The position numbers and the translations under genes are program-made. Below, piece by piece: positions 1-5,513 of a stretch of DNA of 5,804 bases. Origin of the DNA: an uncultured Lachnospiraceae bacterium (GTDB taxonomy: Bacteria; Bacillota; Clostridia; Lachnospirales; Lachnospiraceae); NCBI GenBank assembly GCA_910579425.1, contig CAJTVL010000156.1, positions 1 to 5,804 of the forward strand, read 5' to 3'. Under the pieces are notes generated by a model. It was not told the origin of the DNA. It ran no database searches and saw only the letters and a program-made list of their open reading frames with translations. Within the stretch, counting starts at the first letter, position 1, and each line of letters starts with the position of its first letter.

Positions 1-320
1 TTTATTCTGCCACAAAAGCATATATTATGTCTTTTTCAAATGCTTTATGTGGCGAGCTTGGTAAAACAGGAATAAAGATAACTACTTTATGTCCAGGGGC
101 GACGAAGACGGAATTTGCTGCAAAAGCAAATATTCAAAACACATTGCTATTCAGGATTGGAGTTATGAAGCCGGAAAAAGTAGTGGGGATTGCTTATCAC
201 AAAATGATGAAAGGAAGAAAACTGGTTATTCCGGGGATATATAATAAGCTGTTGGTTGTATTTTCCAAAGTAATGCCTATGAGCCTAATAAATAGGATTA
301 CGATTCTTATGATGAAATAA
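1..320 (+). CDS. Short-chain dehydrogenase/reductase, C-terminal part (5' end outside window)
   Basis: The reading frame is open from the window edge, with the first whole codon at base 3. It begins Y-S-A-T-K, the classical SDR catalytic Tyr-x-x-x-Lys that activates the substrate carbonyl or hydroxyl in NAD(P)-dependent reactions. About 20 residues later comes T-L-C-P-G-A-T-K-T-E-F, the conserved Pro-Gly loop after the catalytic helix. The 105 visible residues are about the usual length from YxxxK to the C-terminus of a classical SDR. An internal ATG at base 27 is not the real start, because the catalytic tyrosine lies before it. The tail (L-L-V-V-F-S-K-V-M-P-M) is hydrophobic. The Rossmann nucleotide-binding half is not visible, so cofactor and substrate cannot be stated. 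The gene is visibly more A/T-rich than the two-component genes downstream and ends at TAA before a hairpin, so it belongs to a separate transcription unit. Family assignment is strong; the exact role is unknown. Confidence 0.88.
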   Translation, partial: YSATKAYIMSFSNALCGELGKTGIKITTLCPGATKTEFAAKANIQNTLLFRIGVMKPEKVVGIAYHKMMKGRKLVIPGIYNKLLVVFSKVMPMSLINRITILMMK

Positions 321-360
321 TTGTGGCGAGGCTGGAAAAGATACCATTGATTAAGCAAAT

Positions 361-408
361 ACCGCCGCACTATGGCCATCATCTGCCATATGCGGCGGTC
401 TGCCGTTT
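361..408 (+). terminator. Long hairpin after the SDR gene, probable transcription terminator
   Basis: ACCGCCGCA (361-369) pairs with TGCGGCGGT (391-399), and TATGGC (371-376) pairs with GCCATA (385-390). This gives 15 base pairs with a single bulged C at 370 and an 8-base loop (377-384). A short TTTT follows at 405-408, a few bases after the stem, so the U-tract is weaker than in a textbook intrinsic terminator. The position 40 bp after the stop of the SDR gene supports termination. The long stem is nearly symmetrical and could act on both strands. Confidence 0.6.
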
Positions 409-433
409 TCGCAGGCAGGTTTGACAGCAGAAA

Positions 434-519
434 CCGCTTGGAAAGCGGGGAAATCAGAGTTAATATGCAAACACGGTGGTTTGCGTTTGTGCCGCCTTGC
501 GGGGGCAGCCGCCCCTTTT
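434..519. other. Hairpin cluster in the non-coding stretch before the response regulator
   Basis: Three inverted repeats lie close together: CCGCTT/AAGCGG (434-439 with 443-448), GCAAAC/GTTTGC (467-472 with 479-484) and GGGGC/GCCCC (502-506 with 511-515). The last is followed directly by TTTT (516-519), which gives it the look of a small intrinsic terminator. No ORF in 321-679 has a convincing start, ribosome site or protein character on either strand. The block could insulate the regulatory genes from upstream transcription, or it could be a dispersed intergenic repeat. The sequence alone does not separate these options. Confidence 0.4.
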
Positions 520-525
520 GTGAGG

Positions 526-555
526 GATATTGAGAGCGGCAGAGGGGATATTAAG
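526..555 (+). promoter_or_regulatory. Candidate LytTR-type operator 1 (direct repeat, 21-bp period)
   Basis: GATATTGAG (526-534) and GATATTAAG (547-555) differ at one base and are separated by exactly 12 bp. Two matching G residues precede each copy (524-525 and 545-546). LytTR-domain regulators such as AgrA, ComE and the plantaricin regulators bind pairs of imperfect 9-bp direct repeats about 12 bp apart on one helix face. The TT-N-AG ending resembles the AgrA/ComE half site. The site lies 125-154 bp upstream of the LytTR regulator encoded here, so autoregulation is the obvious inference. I could not place a convincing -10 element with confidence. Confidence 0.55.
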
Positions 556-576
556 GATAAAAAATGTCAATCCAGT

Positions 577-606
577 TACGCTGTCAAATCGTCTATTCAC
601 GCTGTC
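577..606 (+). promoter_or_regulatory. Candidate LytTR-type operator 2 (direct repeat, 21-bp period)
   Basis: ACGCTGTC occurs at 578-585 and again at 599-606, an exact 8-bp repeat with a 21-bp period. Written as 9-mers (577-585 and 598-606) the copies are separated by 12 bp, the same geometry as the pair at 526-555, which starts 51 bp upstream. TACGCTGTC is similar to LytTR half sites of the TACGTTAAT kind. An A/T-rich stretch (611-630) follows and contains TATTAT at 621-626, a possible -10 that would put the second half site over the -35 position. The base identity to known consensus half sites is only partial, so spacing is the main argument. Confidence 0.5.
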
Positions 607-673
607 GGAGTTAAAAAAATTATTATTTTTCCGATACACGAAGTAAAGCATTTTTAGGGATAAATGCTGAAAG

Positions 674-691
674 AAGGAGGTGGAGGAAATC
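674..691 (+). promoter_or_regulatory. Ribosome binding site with ambiguous start codon of the response regulator
   Basis: A near-perfect Shine-Dalgarno sequence AAGGAGG (674-680) runs into GTG (680-682), so that GTG would have no spacer. Eight bases after the GG the reading frame has ATC at 689-691, followed by AAA ATA GCG. An ATG in that place would give the canonical start M-K-I-A-V-C-D-D-E. An in-frame TGA at 668-670 rules out any start further upstream, and the ATG at 664 is in another frame. Initiation is therefore at a badly spaced GTG, or at a non-standard ATC (689) or ATA (695). Confidence 0.55.
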
Positions 692-1384
692 AAAATAGCG
701 GTCTGTGATGATGAAAAAAATATAAGGAGCTACATCTGTTCGCTGGTTCGGAAACAGGGAGTGGAGTGTGAGGTCACGGAATATGCCACGGCGGAGGATT
801 ATTTTTTAGCGGGGGCTGATCATGACCTGCTGTTTCTTGACATTGAGCTGAAAGGCCCGGATTCATCAATGGATGGTATGGAAATGGCAAAACGGATCAG
901 GGGCATGGAAGATATCAAACAGCCCATCATCATATTTGTCACGGGCTATGAAAAATATGTGTATGATGCCTTTGACGTGGGGGCTTTCCAGTATCTGCTG
1001 AAGCCCGTTGACGAAGGGCGGTTTGCCGAGATTTTTCAAAGGGCGGCGCAGCAGGCTGGGCAGGGTAAAAGAGCGCTGATGATCCAGTATGGGAATACGG
1101 GAAAAACAATACCGTTAAGCGACATCTATTACATGGAAAGCCAGAACCATAAGATAGCCGTCCATATGAAGGACGGGGTTTTGGAGTATTATGCAAAAAT
1201 GAGCGATCTGGAAGAAGAACTGCAGGGGCAGTTCTGCCGTGTCCACAAAGGCTATCTGGTCAATCTGTCCTATGTGGATGAATACAACAAAACAGAGGTA
1301 ACGCTGACAAATGGGGATAAGCTCCTGATTTCAAAATATAAGTATGAAGATTTTGTAAAAGCGTACCTGCGGTTTATGAAATAG
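680..1384 (+). CDS. LytTR-family response regulator (AgrA-like)
   Basis: This cytoplasmic DNA-binding response regulator has two domains. The receiver (residues about 4-125) shows the acidic pair D10-D11 in C-D-D-E, the phospho-acceptor D54 in L-F-L-D-I-E, T88 of the switch, and K108 in L-L-K-P-V. The LytTR domain (about 133-232) contains I-Y-Y-M-E-S, the conserved C-R-V-H-K-G-Y-L-V-N segment and I-S-K-Y-K at the end. The 234-residue length fits the AgrA/VirR/ComE group, whose LytTR domain binds paired direct repeats like the two pairs found 75-155 bp upstream. It lies 11 bp before the kinase gene and is surely its partner. The start is uncertain: GTG 680 is used here for its reading frame, but ATC 689 fits the ribosome site better. 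The target genes cannot be proven from this window; its own promoter and the downstream MS[VI]xGIG genes are the best candidates. Confidence 0.92.
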   Translation: MEEIKIAVCDDEKNIRSYICSLVRKQGVECEVTEYATAEDYFLAGADHDLLFLDIELKGPDSSMDGMEMAKRIRGMEDIKQPIIIFVTGYEKYVYDAFDVGAFQYLLKPVDEGRFAEIFQRAAQQAGQGKRALMIQYGNTGKTIPLSDIYYMESQNHKIAVHMKDGVLEYYAKMSDLEEELQGQFCRVHKGYLVNLSYVDEYNKTEVTLTNGDKLLISKYKYEDFVKAYLRFMK

Positions 1385-1395
1385 GAGGGCTGTCA

Positions 1396-2808
1396 TTGAG
1401 CGAGGCAAGTTTTACACTGTTCCAAAATACAGCGGTGGGGATTGAGGTCGTTCTGTATGCCTGCTGTCTGACGGCATTTTTCTATCCGTATATGGCGGGG
1501 CGGAAAAGGGGGCATCCGGCAGATATCATAAAGATGCTGACTGTGTTTGCATCCTATTCTATCATCTATTTTTTTAACATGGCAGTCAGTATGGGAACAT
1601 TGGTCTGCATGATTTCAGTAATAGTCCTGTTGACGCTGGCGGCAAGGTATTTAGGGATGGAAAAGAAAGCTGCACTGTTCATGGGGGTAGTATTCTTCTG
1701 CATCAGGAACTTGAGTTCGTTGGCGGTGGTGAGCGTGAATTTTTATATAATCAGGTATTGCGGAAAGGGGGCGGATGCGGCGAAGGTATTGCAGAACACT
1801 GCTTTGAATTTTTTCATGGTAGAACTGTTACAGTTTATGCTTTTTTTCGTGCTGCTGTATATGGCGGCACATGAGATCAAAAAATGCAGGATAGAGCTGC
1901 ATATAGGGGAATTGTGCTATCTGTTGCTGGCGCCTGTGACGGGCATCTTGTTTGTAAATATCCTATTCCGGATTCTGACAGTGGTGGCTAAGGGGGATTT
2001 GATTATTCGGCTTTATGAGCAGTACCCGGTGCTGATAGGGATTGTACCTGTGTCTGCAGCACTATTTTATGCCAGTATTCTGGTGACCATAATATCCTAT
2101 CAGAAAGTGGCAGGGCTTCAGGCGGAAAAGAAAAGATATTTTGTGGAACAGCAGCAGGTCCATGCCATACAGGAACGGATGGCGGAGGTGGAGCAGTTTT
2201 ATGACGGCATACGCCGGATGAAGCATGAGATGAAAAATCATCTGACCAATATCAAGGGGCTGCTTGAGAGCGGGAACTATGGGGACATGGGGAATTACAT
2301 TTCCAGAATGGATGAGAGCATGGATGCCTTTGAGTTTTCCATAAAGACAGGGAATACCGTTACTGACGTGATTGTGAACGACAGGCAGAAAGCTGCGGAA
2401 AAGCAGGGCATACGGTTCCGGTCAGAATTTACCTACCCGGAATCGGAAAGGTATGATGCCTATGACATCGGCATCATTGTAAACAACCTGCTGCAGAACG
2501 CCCTGGAAGCCTGCGGGGAGATGCGGCAAGGCGACAGGTACATTTTCATTTCCAGCAGGCAGAAGAGAAAGTTCTTCCTGATCGAGGTCAGAAACCCGTT
2601 TGAAGGGGAGATCATCATGGATGCGGATACGAACCTCCCAATCTCCACAAAGGAAAAGGAGCCTTTCGGAAGGCAGGGTTCCATGCATGGGATCGGGCTT
2701 TCCAATGTAAAGAGGGAAGCGGAGAAATATATGGGGGATGTGGATATCAAGGTAAAGAAAAATGAGTTCAGTGTAACGGTGATGTTACAGGAAAGGAGAC
2801 AGGTATGA
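1396..2808 (+). CDS. AgrC-like sensor histidine kinase (GHKL family)
   Basis: This is a membrane sensor kinase of 470 residues. The first ~235 residues hold six or seven hydrophobic segments (about 13-32, 45-62, 65-83, 92-118, 139-158, 172-197, 212-234), as in peptide-sensing AgrC/ComD/PlnB kinases. A charged helix follows (240-270), then the phospho-acceptor region R-R-M-K-H-E-M-K-N-H-L with H277. The ATPase part has the N box N-N-L-L-Q-N-A-L-E (363-371) and the G box H-G-I-G-L-S-N-V-K (431-439). All catalytic motifs are intact. The start is TTG at 1396, with AGGAGGG (1383-1389) six bases before it, and it follows the regulator stop by 11 bp, so the two are co-transcribed. No agrB- or agrD-like gene is visible, so the signal is unknown. 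The stop overlaps an ATG in an ATGA arrangement that opens an 11-codon ORF. Confidence 0.92.
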   Translation: MSEASFTLFQNTAVGIEVVLYACCLTAFFYPYMAGRKRGHPADIIKMLTVFASYSIIYFFNMAVSMGTLVCMISVIVLLTLAARYLGMEKKAALFMGVVFFCIRNLSSLAVVSVNFYIIRYCGKGADAAKVLQNTALNFFMVELLQFMLFFVLLYMAAHEIKKCRIELHIGELCYLLLAPVTGILFVNILFRILTVVAKGDLIIRLYEQYPVLIGIVPVSAALFYASILVTIISYQKVAGLQAEKKRYFVEQQQVHAIQERMAEVEQFYDGIRRMKHEMKNHLTNIKGLLESGNYGDMGNYISRMDESMDAFEFSIKTGNTVTDVIVNDRQKAAEKQGIRFRSEFTYPESERYDAYDIGIIVNNLLQNALEACGEMRQGDRYIFISSRQKRKFFLIEVRNPFEGEIIMDADTNLPISTKEKEPFGRQGSMHGIGLSNVKREAEKYMGDVDIKVKKNEFSVTVMLQERRQV

Positions 2809-2840
2809 GCATCGGTAATGCAAGCGGCATTGGGGGTTAA
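2805..2840 (+). CDS. 11-codon ORF overlapping the kinase stop, possible remnant of an MS[VI]xGIG gene
   Basis: ATG at 2805 overlaps the kinase TGA (ATGA), with GGAGAC (2794-2799) as ribosome site. The product would be M-S-I-G-N-A-S-G-I-G-G. It starts MS-I and contains S-G-I-G, like the N-termini of the genes at 3049, 4385 and 5752 (M-S-[VI]-[NS]-G-I-G). Removing one G from the G5 run at 2832-2836 would extend the frame to M-S-I-G-N-A-S-G-I-G-V-N-P-Y-K-G-S-A-E, ending at TGA 2863-2865, where it overlaps the next small ORF. It may be a decayed family member whose leader was replaced by the kinase gene, a translated mini-peptide, or chance. The overlap and ribosome site are seen; the relationship is inference. 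Confidence 0.35.
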   Translation: MSIGNASGIGG

Positions 2841-2861
2841 TCCGTATAAAGGGAGTGCGGA

Positions 2862-2918
2862 GTGAAAAAAGTAATTGCAGTAATTTCAGCGAAAGGGGGT
2901 GTTTGTCATGAAGTTTGA
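2862..2918 (+). pseudogene. 18-codon fragment resembling the N-terminus of a ParA/MinD-type ATPase
   Basis: From GTG 2862 the frame reads V-K-K-V-I-A-V-I-S-A-K-G-G-V, then C-H-E-V and TGA. The first 14 residues match the typical opening of ParA/MinD/Soj ATPases, where the deviant Walker A continues K-G-G-V-G-K-T. The essential G-K-T is missing, so no active nucleotide site is encoded. Upstream lies GGGAG (2850-2854). The best reading is a relic left by deletion, joined at about base 2904 to the sequence that carries the next leader. A short coincidence in a valine- and isoleucine-rich stretch is possible, since the frame contains a 9-bp imperfect tandem repeat (2871-2888). Confidence 0.35.
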
Positions 2919-2931
2919 CAGGGGAAGTTAG
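2908..2931 (+). CDS. 7-codon micro-ORF M-K-F-D-R-G-S at the start of the leader of the 3049 gene
   Basis: ATG AAG TTT GAC AGG GGA AGT TAG corresponds to ATG GAA TTT GAC CGA GGA ATA TAA at 5616-5639, which holds the same place in the leader of the gene at 5752. The arginine codon differs by two bases without changing the residue, and TAG is replaced by TAA, as expected if the peptide is kept. A purine-rich AGGGGG (2894-2899) lies 8 bases upstream. It could be a leader peptide, or the conserved last residues of a gene type that has decayed here. Two copies of seven codons is weak statistical support. Confidence 0.3.
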   Translation: MKFDRGS

Positions 2932-2944
2932 GCGGTATGTCTGC

Positions 2945-3048
2945 ATGGAGGTAATGAACCGCTCGGACTTATTACAAGGGAGCGGATGCGGCTCTGAACG
3001 ACAGAGGGGCTGCTATAAAATAATTGATGACAATGGAGGATTTGAAAA
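2945..3048 (+). promoter_or_regulatory. Structured leader 1, upstream of the 411-aa gene
   Basis: Two hairpins are visible. Hairpin A pairs CCGCTC (2959-2964) with GAGCGG (2980-2985), plus an inner CTT (2968-2970) with AAG (2976-2978). Hairpin B pairs CTCTG (2992-2996) with CAGAG (3002-3006) around AACGA, and GCGG (2988-2991) with CTGC (3010-3013) outside a GGG bulge. TATAAA (3014-3019) and an A/T-rich stretch follow, then GGAGG (3035-3039) nine bases before ATG 3049. The same order of elements is present before the gene at 5752 and in shortened form before 4385. The conserved part could be an RNA element, or a promoter whose -10 is the TATAAA; I see no good -35. It is not a recognised riboswitch. 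Confidence 0.5.
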
Positions 3049-4284
3049 ATGAGCGTAAATGGAATAGGGGTGGGTTTTCCCGCATGGCGTAATATGGGAA
3101 AGTCACAGAGGAATGGTTCGGGAACAGGATTTGCAGGCAGAATGGCTGGTACAGATATGGTGAGTGAAAGTTCTGGTTATAATTTCCTTTATTCAAAAGC
3201 GGGAGGAAGGTTTTCTGCATATGATGCATATTCCATAATGGGCAGTATGGGTTCAAGGTTTAATACAAATAATCTTAAGGCAGAAACAAATCAGCCAGTT
3301 GAAAAAGTAGAAAGTGAGCGGTATCTAATTGAACCGTCCGATGAGATATCTAGATATTGGCGTATATATGATAAGAAACTTGATAAATCATTTGAGTTTG
3401 ATCCCAATAATACATCGGTACAAACAGATGGCAATTCGGGTAAAAATTACATCGTGGCGACTGACCCAAGGGGAGGGCTGATGGATGTCGTGCCCGCTGG
3501 CAGTGAGCTTATGGAGACATTGGCACAGTTTTTAAATGTCGATAATGCAGACAGTATTCCTACATCATCCTTAAATGAAAAATACACGATAGAGGTGAAT
3601 GCGTTTACAGGAATAGAGTGCCTGAAAATCAAAGGGAACGAAGGCGGCGGTTCATGGCTCATGGTCAGCGATGAACAGCAGATGGGGAAATTGCGGGAAC
3701 TGGCGGATATGTATAAGGAAAAGTATCCTAACCTTATAAAATCAGAAAGTGTGGCAATGGGATTTGCACAGGCCGAAGTAGCAGGTCAGGCTGTCAGGAC
3801 AGAAGATGGAATCATGATGATTACCTGTAATGGGATGAACTATATGGATGATGCCAATCCATCCAAGAGCTGGGCTGTCATGTATCCAATAGGGGCAACG
3901 CATATGTATATGGAAATTATGAATGCAATGGCGGAGGGGTATATAGAAGCGAAAGACATCAAGGAATATTCAAAGTGGGAGAAATATTTTGAAGAAAGAG
4001 GACTGGAATTTGAAAGAATCTTATCAGATGAGGAATTGGAGCAGGCAGATAAACAGGAATCTGAATCAAAGACAGATATTATTGTTAAGCCAGATGGTTC
4101 AAGGGTGCTTGTAATGACAATGAGTATTGGCGGAATGGAAACTACAATGAGTTTGGAAATTTCCAAGCCGACAGAAGCACCAAATGAAAATTCAGAGCAT
4201 GATACCGATAATAATATGCCATCTGATGATACCGGAATGGATACAGTATCGGATGAAGTGTCGAATATTTCAACGGAGGCTTAG
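3049..4284 (+). CDS. Unrecognised 411-aa protein with MSVNGIG N-terminal motif
   Basis: I do not recognise a characterised family. The protein begins M-S-V-N-G-I-G-V-G-F-P-A-W, a motif shared with the genes at 4385 and 5752. The P-A-W is also in the 5752 product. Residues 15-80 are rich in Gly, Ser and Asn and probably disordered. A folded part seems to span about 90-365, with alternating hydrophobic strands (Y-I-V-A-T-D, Y-T-I-E-V-N, I-M-M-I-T-C) and an amphipathic helical stretch near 285-325. The last ~38 residues contain no Lys or Arg and are strongly acidic (E, D, N, S, T). There is no signal peptide or membrane segment, so it is cytoplasmic or exported by an unusual route. The start is set by GGAGG (3035-3039) and by agreement with its relatives. 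It looks intact. Parts such as 3170-3450 are more A/T-rich than the kinase, consistent with separate origin. Confidence 0.8.
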   Translation: MSVNGIGVGFPAWRNMGKSQRNGSGTGFAGRMAGTDMVSESSGYNFLYSKAGGRFSAYDAYSIMGSMGSRFNTNNLKAETNQPVEKVESERYLIEPSDEISRYWRIYDKKLDKSFEFDPNNTSVQTDGNSGKNYIVATDPRGGLMDVVPAGSELMETLAQFLNVDNADSIPTSSLNEKYTIEVNAFTGIECLKIKGNEGGGSWLMVSDEQQMGKLRELADMYKEKYPNLIKSESVAMGFAQAEVAGQAVRTEDGIMMITCNGMNYMDDANPSKSWAVMYPIGATHMYMEIMNAMAEGYIEAKDIKEYSKWEKYFEERGLEFERILSDEELEQADKQESESKTDIIVKPDGSRVLVMTMSIGGMETTMSLEISKPTEAPNENSEHDTDNNMPSDDTGMDTVSDEVSNISTEA

Positions 4285-4384
4285 AAAGCGTGGGCAGCTT
4301 TAAGAATACTGGTAGCTGTGCAAGAACAGATATGGTCTGACTGACAGAGGGGCTGCAATAAAAAATAATGGAGGACATTTGGAG
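4285..4384 (+). promoter_or_regulatory. Structured leader 2 (short version), upstream of the 165-aa gene
   Basis: The block GACAGAGGGGCTGC (4343-4356) matches leader 1 at 3000-3013 exactly. TCTG (4336-4339) pairs with CAGA (4345-4348) around ACTGA. It is followed by an A/T-rich stretch and GGAGG (4370-4374), ten bases before ATG 4385. The micro-ORF and the GCATGGAG block of leaders 1 and 3 are absent. Further upstream CAGCT (4295-4299) can pair with AGCTG (4314-4318), while AAAGC (4285-4289) can pair with GCTTT (4297-4301). These two share bases 4297-4299 and exclude each other. Confidence 0.45.
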
Positions 4385-4882
4385 ATGAGTGTAAATGGAA
4401 TAGGGACAGCGGGATATCCGCTGACAGGATACACGGCAAGGAAGATGGGAAGAAGTGTGGAATCCGGAACGGTGGGATTTATGGAAACGGTGGAAGAAAA
4501 GGCGGCGCAGGGCAGAGCAGCCGACCAGGACGAGAAAGCCTTTGAGATGGTCGGTCCCAATGCCCCGCAGGAAGTGAAGGATGCGTGGATGGATGCGGCG
4601 AAAGAAGTAAATGCGAATGGCATGGGAATCCGGGGCAACGGGATGATGAGCCACATATCGCAGATGATGGTGCATCGGCTTAATAAACAGCTTAAGGGCG
4701 AGACGGAGAATTTTGACATTCTTGGAAGCACAGTGGAATCTGCAATCCAGGCAACGAAAGAGGCACTGTACGATTTGGAGCATCCAAGGGTATATACGCC
4801 CAGGAGCATAGAGGTCCAGCAGGCCCGCATCAAAGAGGGAGAATTTTACAGGGCGTTTTTGGAGAGGTTGGAGCAGTTATAA
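4385..4882 (+). CDS. Unrecognised 165-aa protein with MSVNGIG N-terminal motif
   Basis: The product begins M-S-V-N-G-I-G-T-A-G-Y-P-L-T-G-Y and is then unlike the 411-aa protein. A low-complexity linker (18-45) leads into a helical region: P-Q-E-V-K-D-A-W-M-D-A-A-K-E (61-74), a Gly/Met-rich turn (78-88), H-I-S-Q-M-M-V-H-R-L-N-K-Q (90-102), then two helices (116-132 and 141-164) ending in F-Y-R-A-F-L-E-R-L-E. No signal peptide or membrane segment is present. A TTG at 4379 in the same frame could start it two codons earlier, but ATG 4385 lies ten bases from GGAGG, as in the two relatives, and gives the shared MSVNGIG start. The first 15 bases after the first two codons (4391-4405) are identical to 3055-3069. 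I have only an unverified memory of MSxxGIG-type hypothetical proteins in Lachnospiraceae. The function is unknown. Confidence 0.82.
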   Translation: MSVNGIGTAGYPLTGYTARKMGRSVESGTVGFMETVEEKAAQGRAADQDEKAFEMVGPNAPQEVKDAWMDAAKEVNANGMGIRGNGMMSHISQMMVHRLNKQLKGETENFDILGSTVESAIQATKEALYDLEHPRVYTPRSIEVQQARIKEGEFYRAFLERLEQL

Positions 4883-4907
4883 TAGATTTACAGAGGAGGG
4901 TGAAATA

Positions 4908-5513
4908 ATGCAGGTCAGTTCGTCCAATGTTTCATTGCAGAACAGATATTTTCTAGGAACAGGAAGCATAGGCGGTATCCATCTGCCCGACTTTAATGAT
5001 AAATATGTTTTCTCCAAAAAGAAAAGCGGCATCAGTGATGAGGAATACCGGAAGCAGATTCGGGAACAGGCATATGAGGATTTTGCAAAAGGGCAGTTCC
5101 AAAACAAATCCGAAGGATTTAACAGGCTGATGAAAAGCTACACATCGGAAGTATCCCCGGATAGAAAAGGAATCATCACTTCCGGGCTGAAAGCTGTCTC
5201 CGGGAACAGGCAGAATGTGCTTAAGCCCATAGACTTTGTGGCGACGCTGCTGGAAGGGAAAGTGAAATATCAGAAACTGCCATCAGGAAACAGCGATTAC
5301 ATAGAGTTTTACGATAAGAACGGTGAGATGGTGGCGACTTATTCCAATAATGGGTGGACGATGTATACAACCAATGCGGAGGCTTCCAGACAGACGGAAA
5401 TGTGCATGATCTATAACGAGGCATGGGGAAATGCCAAGAGAGGGATTCCGCTGGCGGATGAAGAAACGGTGAGTGTGGAAAATCCGCAGAATAGCTTTGA
5501 TGCCAAGGCATAG
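4908..5513 (+). CDS. Unrecognised 201-aa protein, co-transcribed with the 165-aa gene
   Basis: ATG 4908 has AGGAGGG (4894-4900) seven bases upstream and follows the previous stop by 25 bp, so the two genes form an operon. The leader-type hairpins are absent here, and so is the MSxxGIG motif; the protein starts M-Q-V-S-S-S-N-V-S-L-Q-N-R-Y. A Glu/Lys/Gln-rich helix (about 43-75) follows. The C-terminal part has Y-I-E-F-Y-D-K-N-G-E-M-V-A-T-Y (131-145), which looks like a beta hairpin, then N-N-G-W-T-M-Y-T-T-N-A-E-A and a helix (157-177). There is no signal peptide or membrane segment. After the TAG stop the same frame stays open for 41 more codons to TAA 5637-5639, so this stop may be a recent nonsense mutation. 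Pairing with the 165-aa product is suggested by the operon only. Confidence 0.82.
   Translation: MQVSSSNVSLQNRYFLGTGSIGGIHLPDFNDKYVFSKKKSGISDEEYRKQIREQAYEDFAKGQFQNKSEGFNRLMKSYTSEVSPDRKGIITSGLKAVSGNRQNVLKPIDFVATLLEGKVKYQKLPSGNSDYIEFYDKNGEMVATYSNNGWTMYTTNAEASRQTEMCMIYNEAWGNAKRGIPLADEETVSVENPQNSFDAKA

Noticed and set aside
421..693. Overlapping ORFs of 77-78 codons on both strands before the response regulator.
   Set aside because: The stretch is full of hairpins and operator repeats. The forward ORF starts at TTG without a ribosome site, and neither translation looks like a protein.
2908..2941. TTGACA at 2915-2920 as a -35 box with TATGTC at 2936-2941 as -10.
   Set aside because: The spacer is only 15 bp, the -10 is poor, and the counterpart in leader 3 keeps neither the spacing nor a usable -10. 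The TTGAC is explained by the conserved F-D codons.
2945..3052. A 35-codon forward ORF through leader 1 that overlaps ATG 3049 in an ATGA arrangement.
   Set aside because: In the matching leader 3 the same frame stops after three codons (ATG GAG CAA TAA), so the coding frame is not kept while the hairpins are.
2955..4384. In all three leaders one frame reads a similar peptide, A/G-L-[TN]-D-R-G-[AV]-A-I.
   Set aside because: None of the copies has a plausible start codon for a separate ORF, and the similarity follows from the nucleotide conservation of hairpin B.
4142..4833. Two long reverse-strand ORFs opposite the 165-aa gene (4142-4783 and 4300-4833).
   Set aside because: They lie antisense to a gene with a clear ribosome site and family N-terminus, have odd composition (His/Cys/Arg-rich or Ser/Pro-rich) and no convincing ribosome sites. 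They look like shadows of the forward codons.
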